Shown in pieces: positions 34,547 to 42,246 of a stretch of 64,000 nucleotides of DNA (position 1 is its first letter; each line of letters opens with the position of its first letter). A program made the translations under genes and the position numbers. Below the pieces are notes generated by a model, which worked only from the letters and a program-made list of their open reading frames with translations, did no database searches and was not told the origin of the DNA. The stretch covers positions 1 through 64,000 of the forward strand of contig JAWVYS010000007.1 of assembly GCA_033722555.1 (NCBI GenBank), read 5' to 3'. The stretch comes from Brumimicrobium sp033722555. GTDB taxonomy: Bacteria; Bacteroidota; Bacteroidia; Flavobacteriales_D; Crocinitomicaceae.

Positions 34547-35011
34547 TCATACGATGGGCGGTGTGTTCCGAAGAAAATCAAATCCACCTTTACGCAGGTT
34601 AATTCCGTATTCCAAATAGGCTTTCAGGCAGGCCAGAAAATTGGCCCAACCGGCAGTATTTTCTACGAGCCATTTAATTCCGGCATCGTCGTTTGCCCGA
34701 CCATTTTCGGTAATATGTACGAGGGTAGAATCGTTTTCTTCGGGGATGAGACTAATCTCTACAAGGTGCTTTTCTCCCTCTACAATCCAAAAATAGGAGA
34801 TAAGTTTGTAGGGTTGTGTTTTCACAACTTTCAACGCCACATCCAGCGAAAATTCCGGGAAATTCCAAACCAGTTCTTTTCCGGCCTCCATGCGCCCTGA
34901 GCTTTTGGAAATGAAATAATTCACCATGTGAGCCGGTTCAATGATTGCTTCATAAACCGTTTTAGGGTTTTTCTGGATCTGCAGGGCAGTTTTTATCTCG
35001 AGTACTTTCAT
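34547..35011 (-). CDS. SRPBCC (AHSA1/START-like) domain protein
   Basis: A 154-residue protein: EIKTALQIQKNPKTVYEAI at the start, FPEFSLDVALKVVKTQPY, and W-x-x-x-L-x-C-L-K-A-Y-L near the C-terminus. This is the helix-grip fold of activator-of-Hsp90-homolog-1-like proteins, which bind small hydrophobic ligands. It is cytoplasmic. The 184-bp spacer upstream contains no clear gene. Confidence 0.78.
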   Translation of the reverse strand: MKVLEIKTALQIQKNPKTVYEAIIEPAHMVNYFISKSSGRMEAGKELVWNFPEFSLDVALKVVKTQPYKLISYFWIVEGEKHLVEISLIPEENDSTLVHITENGRANDDAGIKWLVENTAGWANFLACLKAYLEYGINLRKGGFDFLRNTPPIV

Positions 35012-35195
35012 TTTTATCCTTTATGACAAGCAGGTATCACCTATTGGTCAGGAAGATCTGGCAAACCAATGAATGCCAAATATTCCACATCAATTGTAGC
35101 GATGAATATAAGCAAATTAATTTTAAAAAGAACGAAACCGGATGATTACCCGCTGGATCATAGTTCTTTACAAGAAAAGGAAAGCAGCGGATGAC

Positions 35196-35639
35196 TTAGT
35201 AAACTACTTCCATGACCACATCTTTGCGGGTGAGCTCAATCATGGTTCCGTCTTCGTTAACGAGTATTACCTTAACATCAATAGTGCTCGGTAATTCAGC
35301 AAAACCGGTGCGTGAAGTGTTTCTGTAAACAGGTTCTCCTTTCCCCTTGAATTCCATATCGTCGAAAATTTTGGTTTCCACAGAGTTGTCGTCTTTTCCG
35401 GCCCATAAAGAAACGGGTTTCCAGTTGTGAGCGAGTTTTCCCGGACCAGGTATTACCGTAAAGGAAATGTATCTGGAATTTTCAAGGTCTTTATCCGGAC
35501 CCGGCATTTGATTATCGATATATGCTACCTCCATTTTCATTTCGTCAGACATGGCCTGATCAATTGTATTTTTTGAACCTGAACATGAGGTAAAAAAACT
35601 TAAAATAAAGAGTATCAGGAATGTATTTAATAGTTTCAT
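35196..35639 (-). CDS. Lipoprotein of unknown function
   Basis: A 147-residue predicted lipoprotein, lipobox FTSC (Cys at about 19). The mature part is beta-rich with no recognised family. Its ATG overlaps the stop of the upstream hotdog-fold gene by 4 bp, so it is translated from the same message. Confidence 0.6.
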   Translation of the reverse strand: MKLLNTFLILFILSFFTSCSGSKNTIDQAMSDEMKMEVAYIDNQMPGPDKDLENSRYISFTVIPGPGKLAHNWKPVSLWAGKDDNSVETKIFDDMEFKGKGEPVYRNTSRTGFAELPSTIDVKVILVNEDGTMIELTRKDVVMEVVY

Positions 35640-36118
35640 GCTTGTTTGATTTTTACGGAAATTTCCATATCAAATATAGCGACAATTTCCGAAAGCGAAT
35701 TTTTCGCCTCCACTTTTACCCATTTATTGACCCGTTCACCTGTGTTTTTTGCTTCTTCGATCGCTTCCTGTACTAGATGCCCATCGTTGGATTCAAACAA
35801 AACATGGGTTGTTGCCCGCTGTATGAATTCCGCCTTTACCGCCTTGAAGGCGAATGAAACCTTTAATCCGGATCCTTCTGCAAAATAGAAGGCGTGGAGA
35901 CCTGCAGCTACATCAGCACCCACAGCCAGGCTTCCAAAATACATGGATTTAAGGTGGTTTCTGGTACGTCTTCTGAGTTTTATCTTTACCCGGGCGCTCT
36001 TTTCATCGAGGTGTTCCAGCCGCGGTCTGACATACGCGATCATGGGGATCTTAACCAGTCCCATGAGCCAAAGCAGTCTTCGCATTTTTGCCAGTGAATT
36101 ATTGCTTTGCTTTTTCAT
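35636..36118 (-). CDS. DUF4442-type hotdog-fold protein (thioesterase-like)
   Basis: A 160-residue protein with the DUF4442/PaaI-like pattern: KIPMIAYVRPRLEHLDEKSARVKIKLRRRTRNHLKSMYFGSLA with the N-H-x-x-S-M-Y-F-G segment that in this group precedes the hotdog helix (GADVAAGLHAF). The activity is probably a thioesterase or ligand binding and is unproven. Three in-frame ATGs (36127, 36124, 36118) are possible. All overlap the end of the upstream oxygenase gene by 20-30 bp. Confidence 0.7.
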   Translation of the reverse strand: MKKQSNNSLAKMRRLLWLMGLVKIPMIAYVRPRLEHLDEKSARVKIKLRRRTRNHLKSMYFGSLAVGADVAAGLHAFYFAEGSGLKVSFAFKAVKAEFIQRATTHVLFESNDGHLVQEAIEEAKNTGERVNKWVKVEAKNSLSEIVAIFDMEISVKIKQA

Positions 36119-37079
36119 ATTCATCAACGAGCTGTTTGATAATTTCCCCCAACGGTTTTATTTCACGCACATGTTCTATGCTTGGACCGGCGCACCACAG
36201 GGTTTTATAGGTAGCTCCGAAAGCAGCCTTCCGCAGCGATTTCATACCTTTCATAAATGTGAGTGCCTTGACCCATTTTTTCAGTCGTTTATTTTTATTC
36301 AGTAATCTTTCGAGCCAGTTTTGTTTGGTTCCAATCTTTTCGACATAGGGCGTTTTGATAACTGTGCACGGCGTACCTGATAATTTTGTGGTCATCACGA
36401 TATCGTCTTTTCCGTAATCGACTATAGCCTGTTTGTATTCATCCGTAACTCCGGCCTCGTCAGAAGCAATGAAAATTGAACCCATAGAAAGGCCATCGGC
36501 ACCTGTTTCCAGCACTTTTCGCATTTCTGCTCCGTTGCCTACACCACCAGCGGATATTACAGGAATTTTACATGCTTTTTTCAATTCGGGGATGAGTTCC
36601 TCGTAAGGGATTGTGCCCGCATGTCCGCCCGCCATTTTATTGACGGCGATGAGGGCATCTGCTCCCAGTAACTCAACCTTTTTGGCGTAATCAAGGTTGA
36701 CCACGTCACAAAATACCTTGATCCCGTTTTTGTGCGCTTCCCGGATGGTTTCTTCCGGAGAACCCAGACTCGTTATGATGTAATCAACTTTTTCCTCACA
36801 GATGATTTTCAGCTGCTCTTTGTATAGAAAATTGCTTTTATTCACAATGAGGTTTATTCCAAAAGGCCCATTGGCTTCTTTTTTTATCCTTTTGATGGCA
36901 CTTCTTAGTTCGTCGGTGGTACGATAATTCAGCGCGGGAATAGCGGCTGTTGCTCCGGCCTTTATTGCAGAAACAACCATTTCAACGTTGGAAACCAAAA
37001 ACATGGGAGCCACAATGATGGGGTAGTTGATGTTCAGTAGTTCTGAAAGTGCAGCGGGAATTTTATTGCTTGTTGCCAT
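36099..37079 (-). CDS. Nitronate monooxygenase / FabK-like FMN-dependent oxidoreductase
   Basis: A 326-residue TIM-barrel flavoprotein of the 2-nitropropane dioxygenase group. Motifs are PIIVAPMFLVSN near the start, GINLIVNKSN, ADALIAVNKMAGGHAG (HAG motif near the flavin site), ISAGGVGNG and GADGLSMGSIFIASDE. Members oxidise nitronates or, as FabK, reduce enoyl-ACP; this one is not close enough to either to decide. A TACATTCG box on the minus strand (37091-37084) may be its promoter. Confidence 0.82.
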   Translation of the reverse strand: MATSNKIPAALSELLNINYPIIVAPMFLVSNVEMVVSAIKAGATAAIPALNYRTTDELRSAIKRIKKEANGPFGINLIVNKSNFLYKEQLKIICEEKVDYIITSLGSPEETIREAHKNGIKVFCDVVNLDYAKKVELLGADALIAVNKMAGGHAGTIPYEELIPELKKACKIPVISAGGVGNGAEMRKVLETGADGLSMGSIFIASDEAGVTDEYKQAIVDYGKDDIVMTTKLSGTPCTVIKTPYVEKIGTKQNWLERLLNKNKRLKKWVKALTFMKGMKSLRKAAFGATYKTLWCAGPSIEHVREIKPLGEIIKQLVDEYEKAKQ

Positions 37080-37207
37080 AGGACGAATGTAGCATTTTTT
37101 GCGGATATCCGAATGCGAAGCAGGATGAATTAAGGGATATTATCAGCCAGAACAGTGGAGCGTGGGTGGCTTGAAGTAATTCGTTTAAAGTGTAATTTGA
37201 TGAAAGA

Positions 37208-37600
37208 TCAGTGAACGACAGGATTTAAAACATGAGGCCTACAATCTGATCGGTGGTAGATATTTATTTTAACAACTTCTCCGGTATCCAGTTCCAGTGA
37301 TGTTAAGCCAATTTGAATTGCCGTCTGTTGCACCCCTCCGGAATCTTTAACCCTCAAACCGTTGACTTCAATGTATTTAATACAAAAGCCATCATCCATC
37401 ATAGGGTTTTGAATAAAGACATCCCGGCCTTGGAAAGAACCCTCCAGTTCCATAGTGATTATCTGTATGTCCTCCGTTTCAAAAGTAGGATTTGAATTAC
37501 GATTCGCACCGCAGGCACTAAGCAAAAGTAAAACGCCTAAAACCAGTAGGTTAAGTATATGACTTGATCTAATACCGCTTTTACCCCTTCTGCCCATCAT
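37208..37600 (-). CDS. Lipoprotein of unknown function
   Basis: A 130-residue predicted lipoprotein with a rather long signal peptide ending LLLLSAC (Cys at about 31). The mature part is short and beta-rich with two cysteines (DDGFCIKY and SDCRPH) that could form a disulfide. No family was recognised. Its start overlaps the erythromycin-esterase-like gene stop by 4 bp. Confidence 0.6.
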   Translation of the reverse strand: MMGRRGKSGIRSSHILNLLVLGVLLLLSACGANRNSNPTFETEDIQIITMELEGSFQGRDVFIQNPMMDDGFCIKYIEVNGLRVKDSGGVQQTAIQIGLTSLELDTGEVVKINIYHRSDCRPHVLNPVVH

Positions 37601-38904
37601 TCACTTTTTGGAGGGAATATCGTAGTTTGCGTATCGTTGAAATAAATAATATCAACTGCTTCCCCGAGATTGGTGAGTAATTTAGCACCGCTGTTCGATT
37701 TTCGGATACACCATTCCTTTTTCCAATTACTTTCCAGCGCGTTTACCTCAACGAAGTAATTTTTAGGACCGAGTTTTGACAGTTCATAGCCCAGGTACCC
37801 TTCGCCGAGCATAATAGGATCGTCGTCCAGGTAATCAAGTTTGCGAAAGAAATTTCCGATGACCTTATAATCCTTTCCGTATTCTTTTGCTAAATATTCT
37901 CCGCATCTGGGATATGGAATCATGGTTGCGGTATCGGTATGAATTTCCTTCATTAAATGTGTGCTGTGTGCAAATAAGAGTAATTTTTTATCCCCTTCAT
38001 TTTTCAGGATCCACTGAATATTTTCAAATTGACCAAAATCGCGGGTATCGTACCCAATCTCGGGATCGCCTATTGATCTAAAGAAAACCACGTTTTGACG
38101 TGCATTGTGAATGGAACGAAAAGCCCATTTGTAATCAAGTTCAGCACTTTTTTGAATGAATGCCGCGGAATTTTCCAGAAAGGTCTGTTCGATGCTGTCA
38201 AGGATGGACGCTATTTTGTCCCATCCCTGAGCATCCAGGTCCCAAAAATGGGGGAGGGTATCCTGTGCGCTATCTCTTATCCGCAAATAAACTTCATACT
38301 CTTCGATCGCTTCACGGAATATTCGAGCATTTTCTTTATCTACGTCATCCAAATAATCAAGTACGTAATTAAATCCGGCTTTTGCATTTTCAAGCACAGG
38401 GTTCGGAGCACATCCCGGAATGTCGAAACCATAGAAGTGCACTTGTTCTGATGAGGGTTTGTTCCGGTTGTAATTCCGCAGCCAAATGAGTAATTCCCTG
38501 TTTGATTCAATGCTTCCAAACATGCATGAAAAGCCCGTTGAAAGAACACTGTCGATCGGAATATCCTTTCCAAGTATGTAATCATAACATAACCTTGATT
38601 CGGGAAAACCTGATTCAATGGCAATCGCGCCAATTTCATTTTCTTCGACTAGTTTTTTAATCAGTGCGTTTCTGAAGTGGAAGGGCTCCACCATATCGTG
38701 AACGCATTCTGTTATTCCGATTATTTTGGCATCTGCTAACGGCTCAAGGATAGGCGCAAGATTTTCATCAGTAATTGTAGTTAGGTCATTCGGCAGTTCG
38801 TGAACTTCAATTTTCTCTGTTGACTTAGATTCCTGAGTAATCCCGACGGAATTGAATAACACCATACCGATCGATACAGCAAGTAACCGGAAAGTATTTT
38901 TCAT
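37597..38904 (-). CDS. Erythromycin-esterase-family protein, secreted
   Basis: A 435-residue protein with a Sec signal peptide (about 1-22). The EreA/EreB-like core has IGITECVHDM (glutamate and histidine corresponding to the conserved G-E-x-x-H region), AIAIESGFPESRLCYDYI, and LLFAHSTHLM with the second histidine. True macrolide esterases are one branch of a wide hydrolase family. In this chromosomal, exported form resistance is not implied. It is the first gene of a pair with the 37208-37600 lipoprotein. Confidence 0.8.
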   Translation of the reverse strand: MKNTFRLLAVSIGMVLFNSVGITQESKSTEKIEVHELPNDLTTITDENLAPILEPLADAKIIGITECVHDMVEPFHFRNALIKKLVEENEIGAIAIESGFPESRLCYDYILGKDIPIDSVLSTGFSCMFGSIESNRELLIWLRNYNRNKPSSEQVHFYGFDIPGCAPNPVLENAKAGFNYVLDYLDDVDKENARIFREAIEEYEVYLRIRDSAQDTLPHFWDLDAQGWDKIASILDSIEQTFLENSAAFIQKSAELDYKWAFRSIHNARQNVVFFRSIGDPEIGYDTRDFGQFENIQWILKNEGDKKLLLFAHSTHLMKEIHTDTATMIPYPRCGEYLAKEYGKDYKVIGNFFRKLDYLDDDPIMLGEGYLGYELSKLGPKNYFVEVNALESNWKKEWCIRKSNSGAKLLTNLGEAVDIIYFNDTQTTIFPPKSE

Positions 38905-39074
38905 TTGCTTGTTGTTTTGAGGAACTCAAAAATAGATAAATAGCTTTAATTCAGTCCATAAGTTAACAAACCTTGGCATATTCTCATCCTTTCCTTGTTT
39001 GCATAACACATTGATCGCTCAGTCGACTAATCCGCAGGTACAATTCTTTTTCAACCCTCGGGCGTAGACACGCA

Positions 39075-39490
39075 CCATTCCTTTGTTCACTTTTTACCGG
39101 CATTCATTCAACTTCTTTGTTCACAAATACATCTTCTCCGGTGTAAAGTACACTTTCCGCGGGCAAAAGTATTTTCAAAATATTAATAAGTACAAATGAA
39201 ATGTTGATAAGTAAAGTTTCCGCGGACGAAAGTATTTTTAAAATGTGGATAAGTATAAATGAATTGTTGATAAGTACGAATGAAATATGGTTAAGTAAAG
39301 ATTCCGCAGGCGAAAGTACAACTGCCATGTGCATCCACACACTTGTCGCGGGCAAAAGTAAAACTTCCACGGGCGTAAATAAGTTTTCCGCGGGCATCCG
39401 CACGTCTTCCGCGGGCTTAAACATGTTGTTCACGGGCATATATTCAAGTTACGTGGACAAAAGTGCCTTGTGGTATGTGCTTCCGTTCAC
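39075..39490. repeat. Degenerate 21-bp minisatellite, about 18-20 units
   Basis: From about 39158 the units align every 21 bp. Two sub-types alternate: a GC-type unit opening CGCGGGC and continuing AAAAGTA, and an AT-type unit AATnTTGATAAGTA. The GC motif falls at 39158, then three units on, then in a run of six consecutive units from about 39347. Weaker units extend left to about 39075. Because 21 is a multiple of three, long stop-free frames appear on both strands. The left part of the 908-bp spacer (38905-39075) shows nothing else. Confidence 0.75.
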
Positions 39491-39516
39491 CTTTACTGAC
39501 GCTAAATTTAGGCGAT

Positions 39517-39572
39517 GTGGTGTAAGAGGGAGTGTGAGAGTGAGTGTGAGAGAGGGAGAGTGGGTGTGGGTG
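39517..39572. repeat. GT/GA-rich simple-sequence tract
   Basis: About 55 bp of almost pure purine plus T (GTGTAAGAGGGAGTGTGAGA and following GAGAGAGGGAGAGTGGGTGT). It lies between the 21-bp minisatellite and the decayed hairpin repeat. Confidence 0.6.
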
Positions 39573-39672
39573 AGTTCCAGACGCTTCACGTTGTTTCGGT
39601 AGGGATTAGTCACTGAAGCTCTTTGAGGTCAGGATAAATTTGATCACGTCCCGCTTAATCGGGACTATCTCA
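39573..39672 (+). repeat. Three-hairpin interspersed repeat, copy E (diverged)
   Basis: The spacing of copies B and D is kept but hairpins 1 and 2 have lost pairs (CCAGAC, GGTAGGG; CTGAAG, GGTCAG). Hairpin 3 is intact with yet another stem, GTCCCG-CTTAAT-CGGGAC at 39648-39665, followed by the shared TATCTCA tail. Confidence 0.7.
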
Positions 39673-39728
39673 CTAAGGTGGGATGGTGATTTAGGGGGTG
39701 TTATATGTAGTTAGTCTATTCCGTTCGA

Positions 39729-39806
39729 TATAACGTTTCTAAGCCAGGAGACACGGGCTTCTCGGATGTGTTTGTTCAGCCCGTGGCTTTTAGTTGATGT
39801 TGTGTG
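39729..39806 (-). other. attC-like palindromic site 1
   Basis: An imperfect inverted repeat of 78 bp. Ends are TATAAC (39729-39734) and GTTGTGTG (39799-39806). Inner arms are CTAAGCC with GGCTTTTAG, and the perfect CACGGGCT/AGCCCGTG stem (39752-39759, 39778-39785). An extra AGGAGA is unpaired in one arm, as extrahelical bases are in integron attC sites. On the minus strand it lies 6 bp behind the stop codon of the 75-codon gene, the position an attC site has in a gene cassette. The cores do not match RYYYAAC/GTTRRRY exactly. Confidence 0.5.
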
Positions 39807-39812
39807 CAGTTC

Positions 39813-40040
39813 TTATTCTTTTTTATTGAACTTCGGCTGAAATTTTCTCGACTGATTAGTTATATACTTTTCCCTCAAAATAAAATAAAAAAATGAACCT
39901 AAAATTGGAAAGAACAGTACTATTAAAAGCCAAACAGTATTCATAGTAGAGTTAATAAATCTCGATTTTGCTATATCTATAATTGCCCAAAACCATAATG
40001 CAATAGCTAAAACAAACCCTATAATTAACGCTGATTTCAT
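39813..40040 (-). CDS. Small PLDc_N-type membrane protein
   Basis: A 75-residue protein with two hydrophobic helices joined by a short polar turn: IGFVLAIALWFWAIIDIAKS, then WLLIVLFFPILGSFFYFILREKY. The W-x-x-x-D-I and F-P-I-x-G-S-x-x-Y pattern is that of the phospholipase-D-nuclease N-terminal (PLDc_N) family of short membrane proteins. The tail is basic. It sits alone between two attC-like palindromes and appears to be a one-gene cassette. The 197-bp stretch between its start and site 2 probably holds its promoter, but no clear box was found. Confidence 0.75.
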   Translation of the reverse strand: MKSALIIGFVLAIALWFWAIIDIAKSRFINSTMNTVWLLIVLFFPILGSFFYFILREKYITNQSRKFQPKFNKKE

Positions 40041-40237
40041 AATTCAGTGATTTTATTACGTAACATTCTGATTTATTATGATGTCTGATCCTTTAGTTTT
40101 TACGAACGCCTTTGTAATGTCTTAAATTAAATTATTTACTCTTCTTAATACTGTTTACTTATCATTTTCCCTAACCCAATTTTCGACTACTCGTTAGCTT
40201 GGAAAGTTAGTCTTTTTTGAGGGTACAAGGAGAATTG

Positions 40238-40364
40238 CACACAACGGTTTGCCCGCTGGCTTCAGCAATTTCTCACTGACCTTGCCACGGAGCATTTATC
40301 TCGCTAATTTACAAAAACTTTTCTACGAAGTAATTAAATTGTTGAAGCTAGCGGGCTGTTATGG
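40238..40364 (-). other. attC-like palindromic site 2
   Basis: Outer cores are CACACAAC (40238-40245) and GTTATG (40358-40363). Inner 21-nt arms at 40251-40271 and 40336-40356 pair at 19 of 21 positions, and a 64-nt central loop separates them. A GGTTT is present in one arm only, giving the asymmetry seen in attC sites. It lies 9 bp behind the stop of the 48-codon minus-strand gene. The 15 bp at 40231-40245 are an inverted copy (14/15) of 39799-39813 at site 1. Confidence 0.55.
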
Positions 40365-40373
40365 TCTGTCTGC

Positions 40374-40520
40374 CTACGCTTTGGGTAGTCCTACTCGGTC
40401 AAGTATTTCGTTTGCTTTCTTGAGTTTTTTAGGAAAAAGAATCTTTCCTCGATATTTTTCGAGCTCATTGTCGATTTTAACAATCGGCGTTTTCTTCTTA
40501 TTTAGGTCTTTTGGATCCAT
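40374..40520 (-). CDS. 48-residue partner of the DUF6934-type protein
   Basis: An ATG at 40520 and a TAG at 40374-40376 enclose 48 codons. The product is highly charged and basic (MDPKDLNKKKTPIVKID at the start, then KYRGKILFPKKLKKANEIL, ending DRVGLPKA). It begins 13 bp after the stop of the DUF6934-type gene on the same strand, so the two form a pair. Size and charge resemble the smaller member of a two-gene module, but no family can be named with certainty. Its coding nature is supported by position, a clean ATG and the amphipathic K/L-rich helix. Confidence 0.6.
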   Translation of the reverse strand: MDPKDLNKKKTPIVKIDNELEKYRGKILFPKKLKKANEILDRVGLPKA

Positions 40521-40533
40521 AGTACAAATTTAA

Positions 40534-40974
40534 TCATTTTCGTTTAACTAAAAAAGCTTCGTAATCTTCACCAATAATAAATTCCTCCCAGTTATCGTCT
40601 TTCAAACCGTAAACGTGAAAGTCTTTTGATATTTCGACGATGTTGTTGGTGAGCCCCATGCGGTAAAGTCTTGTTCTAACTGCTGTACTTCCCGTGGCAA
40701 AAACCCACGCATTAGGTCGTTCCGTCGTAAATGCATAAACCGAAGACGCAACTGTCGACAATACTTTCAAACTGTCACCATTGTTGGTCACCACCTTGTC
40801 ACTAATACGGTTTGTTTTTTCGTCATAATCTCCAAAAGCTAAGTTGTAAACGTCTTTTACGTTGGTTTCAGAAAACTCAATTACTTTTTTCACTTGTCCC
40901 TTAGGTCCAACACTAAAAAACTCAAAATACATTAACTCTTTTTCCGCAGAATACTTGTATCGTTCGTGTTTCAT
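40534..40974 (-). CDS. DUF6934-type protein of unknown function
   Basis: A 146-residue protein with FEFFSVGPKGQVKKVIEFSE, NLAFGDYDEKT, VTNNGDSLKVLSTVASSVYAF, and VFATGSTAVRTRLYRMGL followed by EISKDFHVYGL. I recognise these blocks as a small family scattered across Bacteroidota and usually annotated DUF6934. There is no signal peptide or membrane span. The GSTxxRTRLY block is the most conserved and looks like a functional site. Gene and 48-codon partner lie between attC-like site 2 and a half-site at 41035. Confidence 0.65.
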   Translation of the reverse strand: MKHERYKYSAEKELMYFEFFSVGPKGQVKKVIEFSETNVKDVYNLAFGDYDEKTNRISDKVVTNNGDSLKVLSTVASSVYAFTTERPNAWVFATGSTAVRTRLYRMGLTNNIVEISKDFHVYGLKDDNWEEFIIGEDYEAFLVKRK

Positions 40975-41307
40975 TTAAAAATGCTTTTCTCAAAGATACG
41001 ATTTAGTTGCTAAATGATGTACAGGCAGATTGCCCATAACTCGTTTATACATACAACAAAACTGTACTATCCAAACAACTGTTTCCAGTATTGTAAAGCT
41101 TTATTGTACATTATTTAATTACGAAATTACTTCTTTTTCATAAATCATCCAAAGGACTCTTAATATTCTCTAAACTCTTTGTAATCTGTTGTTTCGGTGT
41201 ACGTTTTAGCCTTATCAAAGGTGTTAAAAAGAGCTTTGTACAGAAAACGAAGCAAATTTTAGGGATATCGTAAGATAAATTTTACTTTCGGCCTTCAATC
41301 ACTTGTA
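40975..41307. other. Spacer with one attC-like half-site; otherwise nothing seen
   Basis: The 333 bp upstream of the M28 peptidase are AT-rich. The segment GCCCATAACTCG (41033-41044) matches the right-hand end of cassette cores (CAYAAC) and follows GATT in the way GAATT precedes the core at 40238. No second arm that pairs with it was found. A TACTTTCG box near the right edge (41283-41290) may be the peptidase promoter. Confidence 0.35.
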
Positions 41308-42216
41308 ATGAAGAAGATATTATTCGTTAGCTTTCTGCTGATCCAGTTTCAGGGCCTCACTCAACGGGCTGATACACTTGTTATCCGGCAGCATCTGACA
41401 GAAATCACTAAGCAGGAAGGCTACAGGAATTACCGCAACCTGGAGCAACTGGAGCAAATAGCTACATTCATTGAATCGGTGTTTGTACAATATGCTGACA
41501 CCGTCTACAATCAGTATTATCAGGTGGAGGGGCGGCTGTACCGTAATGTTATCTGTTCCTTCGGGACCGAAAATATGCAGCGAATCGTGGTGGGTGCACA
41601 CTACGATGTTTGTGGAGATCAGGAGGGTGCTGACGACAACGCCAGCGGGGTAGTAGGTCTGCTGGAACTGGCCAGGCTGCTGAAAGACAACCCCACCGAT
41701 TATCGGATAGACCTGGTGGCCTATACCCTCGAAGAACCTCCCTATTTTCGTACGGAATACATGGGCAGTCACGTGCATGCACAGTCTTTGTGCGAGAAAA
41801 ACATTGAAGTTGAGGGGATGATTTCTCTCGAAATGATTGGTTACTTTAAAGATGAAAGGAAGACACAGTCTTATCCTGTGGGTTTGTTGAAACTGGTCTA
41901 CGGAAGCAAAGGAAATTATATTACGCTTGTGAAAAAATGGGGTGCAGGTAAGTTTGCCCGAAAATATATAAGAAAATACAAACGGGAAGACCTTATCCGT
42001 ACCAAAAAATTTGCTGCACCAAAGGCTTTGCCCGGTATCGATTTTTCCGACCACCTGAACTACTGGAAGTTTGGTTATAGTGCGATCATGATAACGGATA
42101 CAGCCTTTTACAGGAATAAAAATTACCATAAAACCACGGATACGATGGAAAAACTGGACCTCCACAGAATGGCGCTTGTGATTGATACAGTTTTACTCAG
42201 TTTGCTGAACTATTGA
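41308..42216 (+). CDS. Secreted M28 family zinc aminopeptidase
   Basis: A 302-residue protein with a signal peptide (about 1-18, ending GLTQ). M28 zinc ligands are visible in order: VVGAHYDVCGD (H, D), GADDNASGVVGLLELA (bridging D), YTLEEPPYF (catalytic E and metal E), ISLEMIGY, and FSDHLNYWK with the last histidine. The enzyme removes N-terminal residues from peptides outside the cytoplasm, inferred from family. The start ATG at 41308 follows a TACTTTCG -7-like box by 17 bp. Confidence 0.85.
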   Translation: MKKILFVSFLLIQFQGLTQRADTLVIRQHLTEITKQEGYRNYRNLEQLEQIATFIESVFVQYADTVYNQYYQVEGRLYRNVICSFGTENMQRIVVGAHYDVCGDQEGADDNASGVVGLLELARLLKDNPTDYRIDLVAYTLEEPPYFRTEYMGSHVHAQSLCEKNIEVEGMISLEMIGYFKDERKTQSYPVGLLKLVYGSKGNYITLVKKWGAGKFARKYIRKYKREDLIRTKKFAAPKALPGIDFSDHLNYWKFGYSAIMITDTAFYRNKNYHKTTDTMEKLDLHRMALVIDTVLLSLLNY

Positions 42217-42246
42217 TAGGGTTTAGGTAAGGCAATAAATCTCAGC

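Noticed and set aside
35069..35194. 41-codon plus-strand frame between the SRPBCC and lipoprotein genes
   Set aside because: No promoter box, no similarity and no neighbour link; weaker than the 48- and 52-codon genes reported.
37597..38904. Macrolide resistance gene
   Set aside because: Erythromycin-esterase-like proteins are a broad family. The exported chromosomal form gives no basis for a resistance call.
39158..39472. CRISPR array
   Set aside because: Units are 21 bp with degenerate sequence and no spacers between conserved repeats; no cas gene in the window.
39104..39602. Open frames of 111 codons (minus) and 133 codons (plus) across the minisatellite
   Set aside because: Both follow from the 21-bp period, which keeps any frame open. 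The encoded heptads (PAExLxx) have no signal, no family and no start context.
40249..40533. 94-codon plus-strand frame across attC-like site 2
   Set aside because: It covers the palindrome and the antisense of the 48-codon gene; the minus-strand reading explains the sequence better.
41320..42165. 281-codon antisense frame inside the M28 peptidase gene
   Set aside because: The sense strand carries all metal ligands of M28 in order; the antisense product shows no recognisable pattern.
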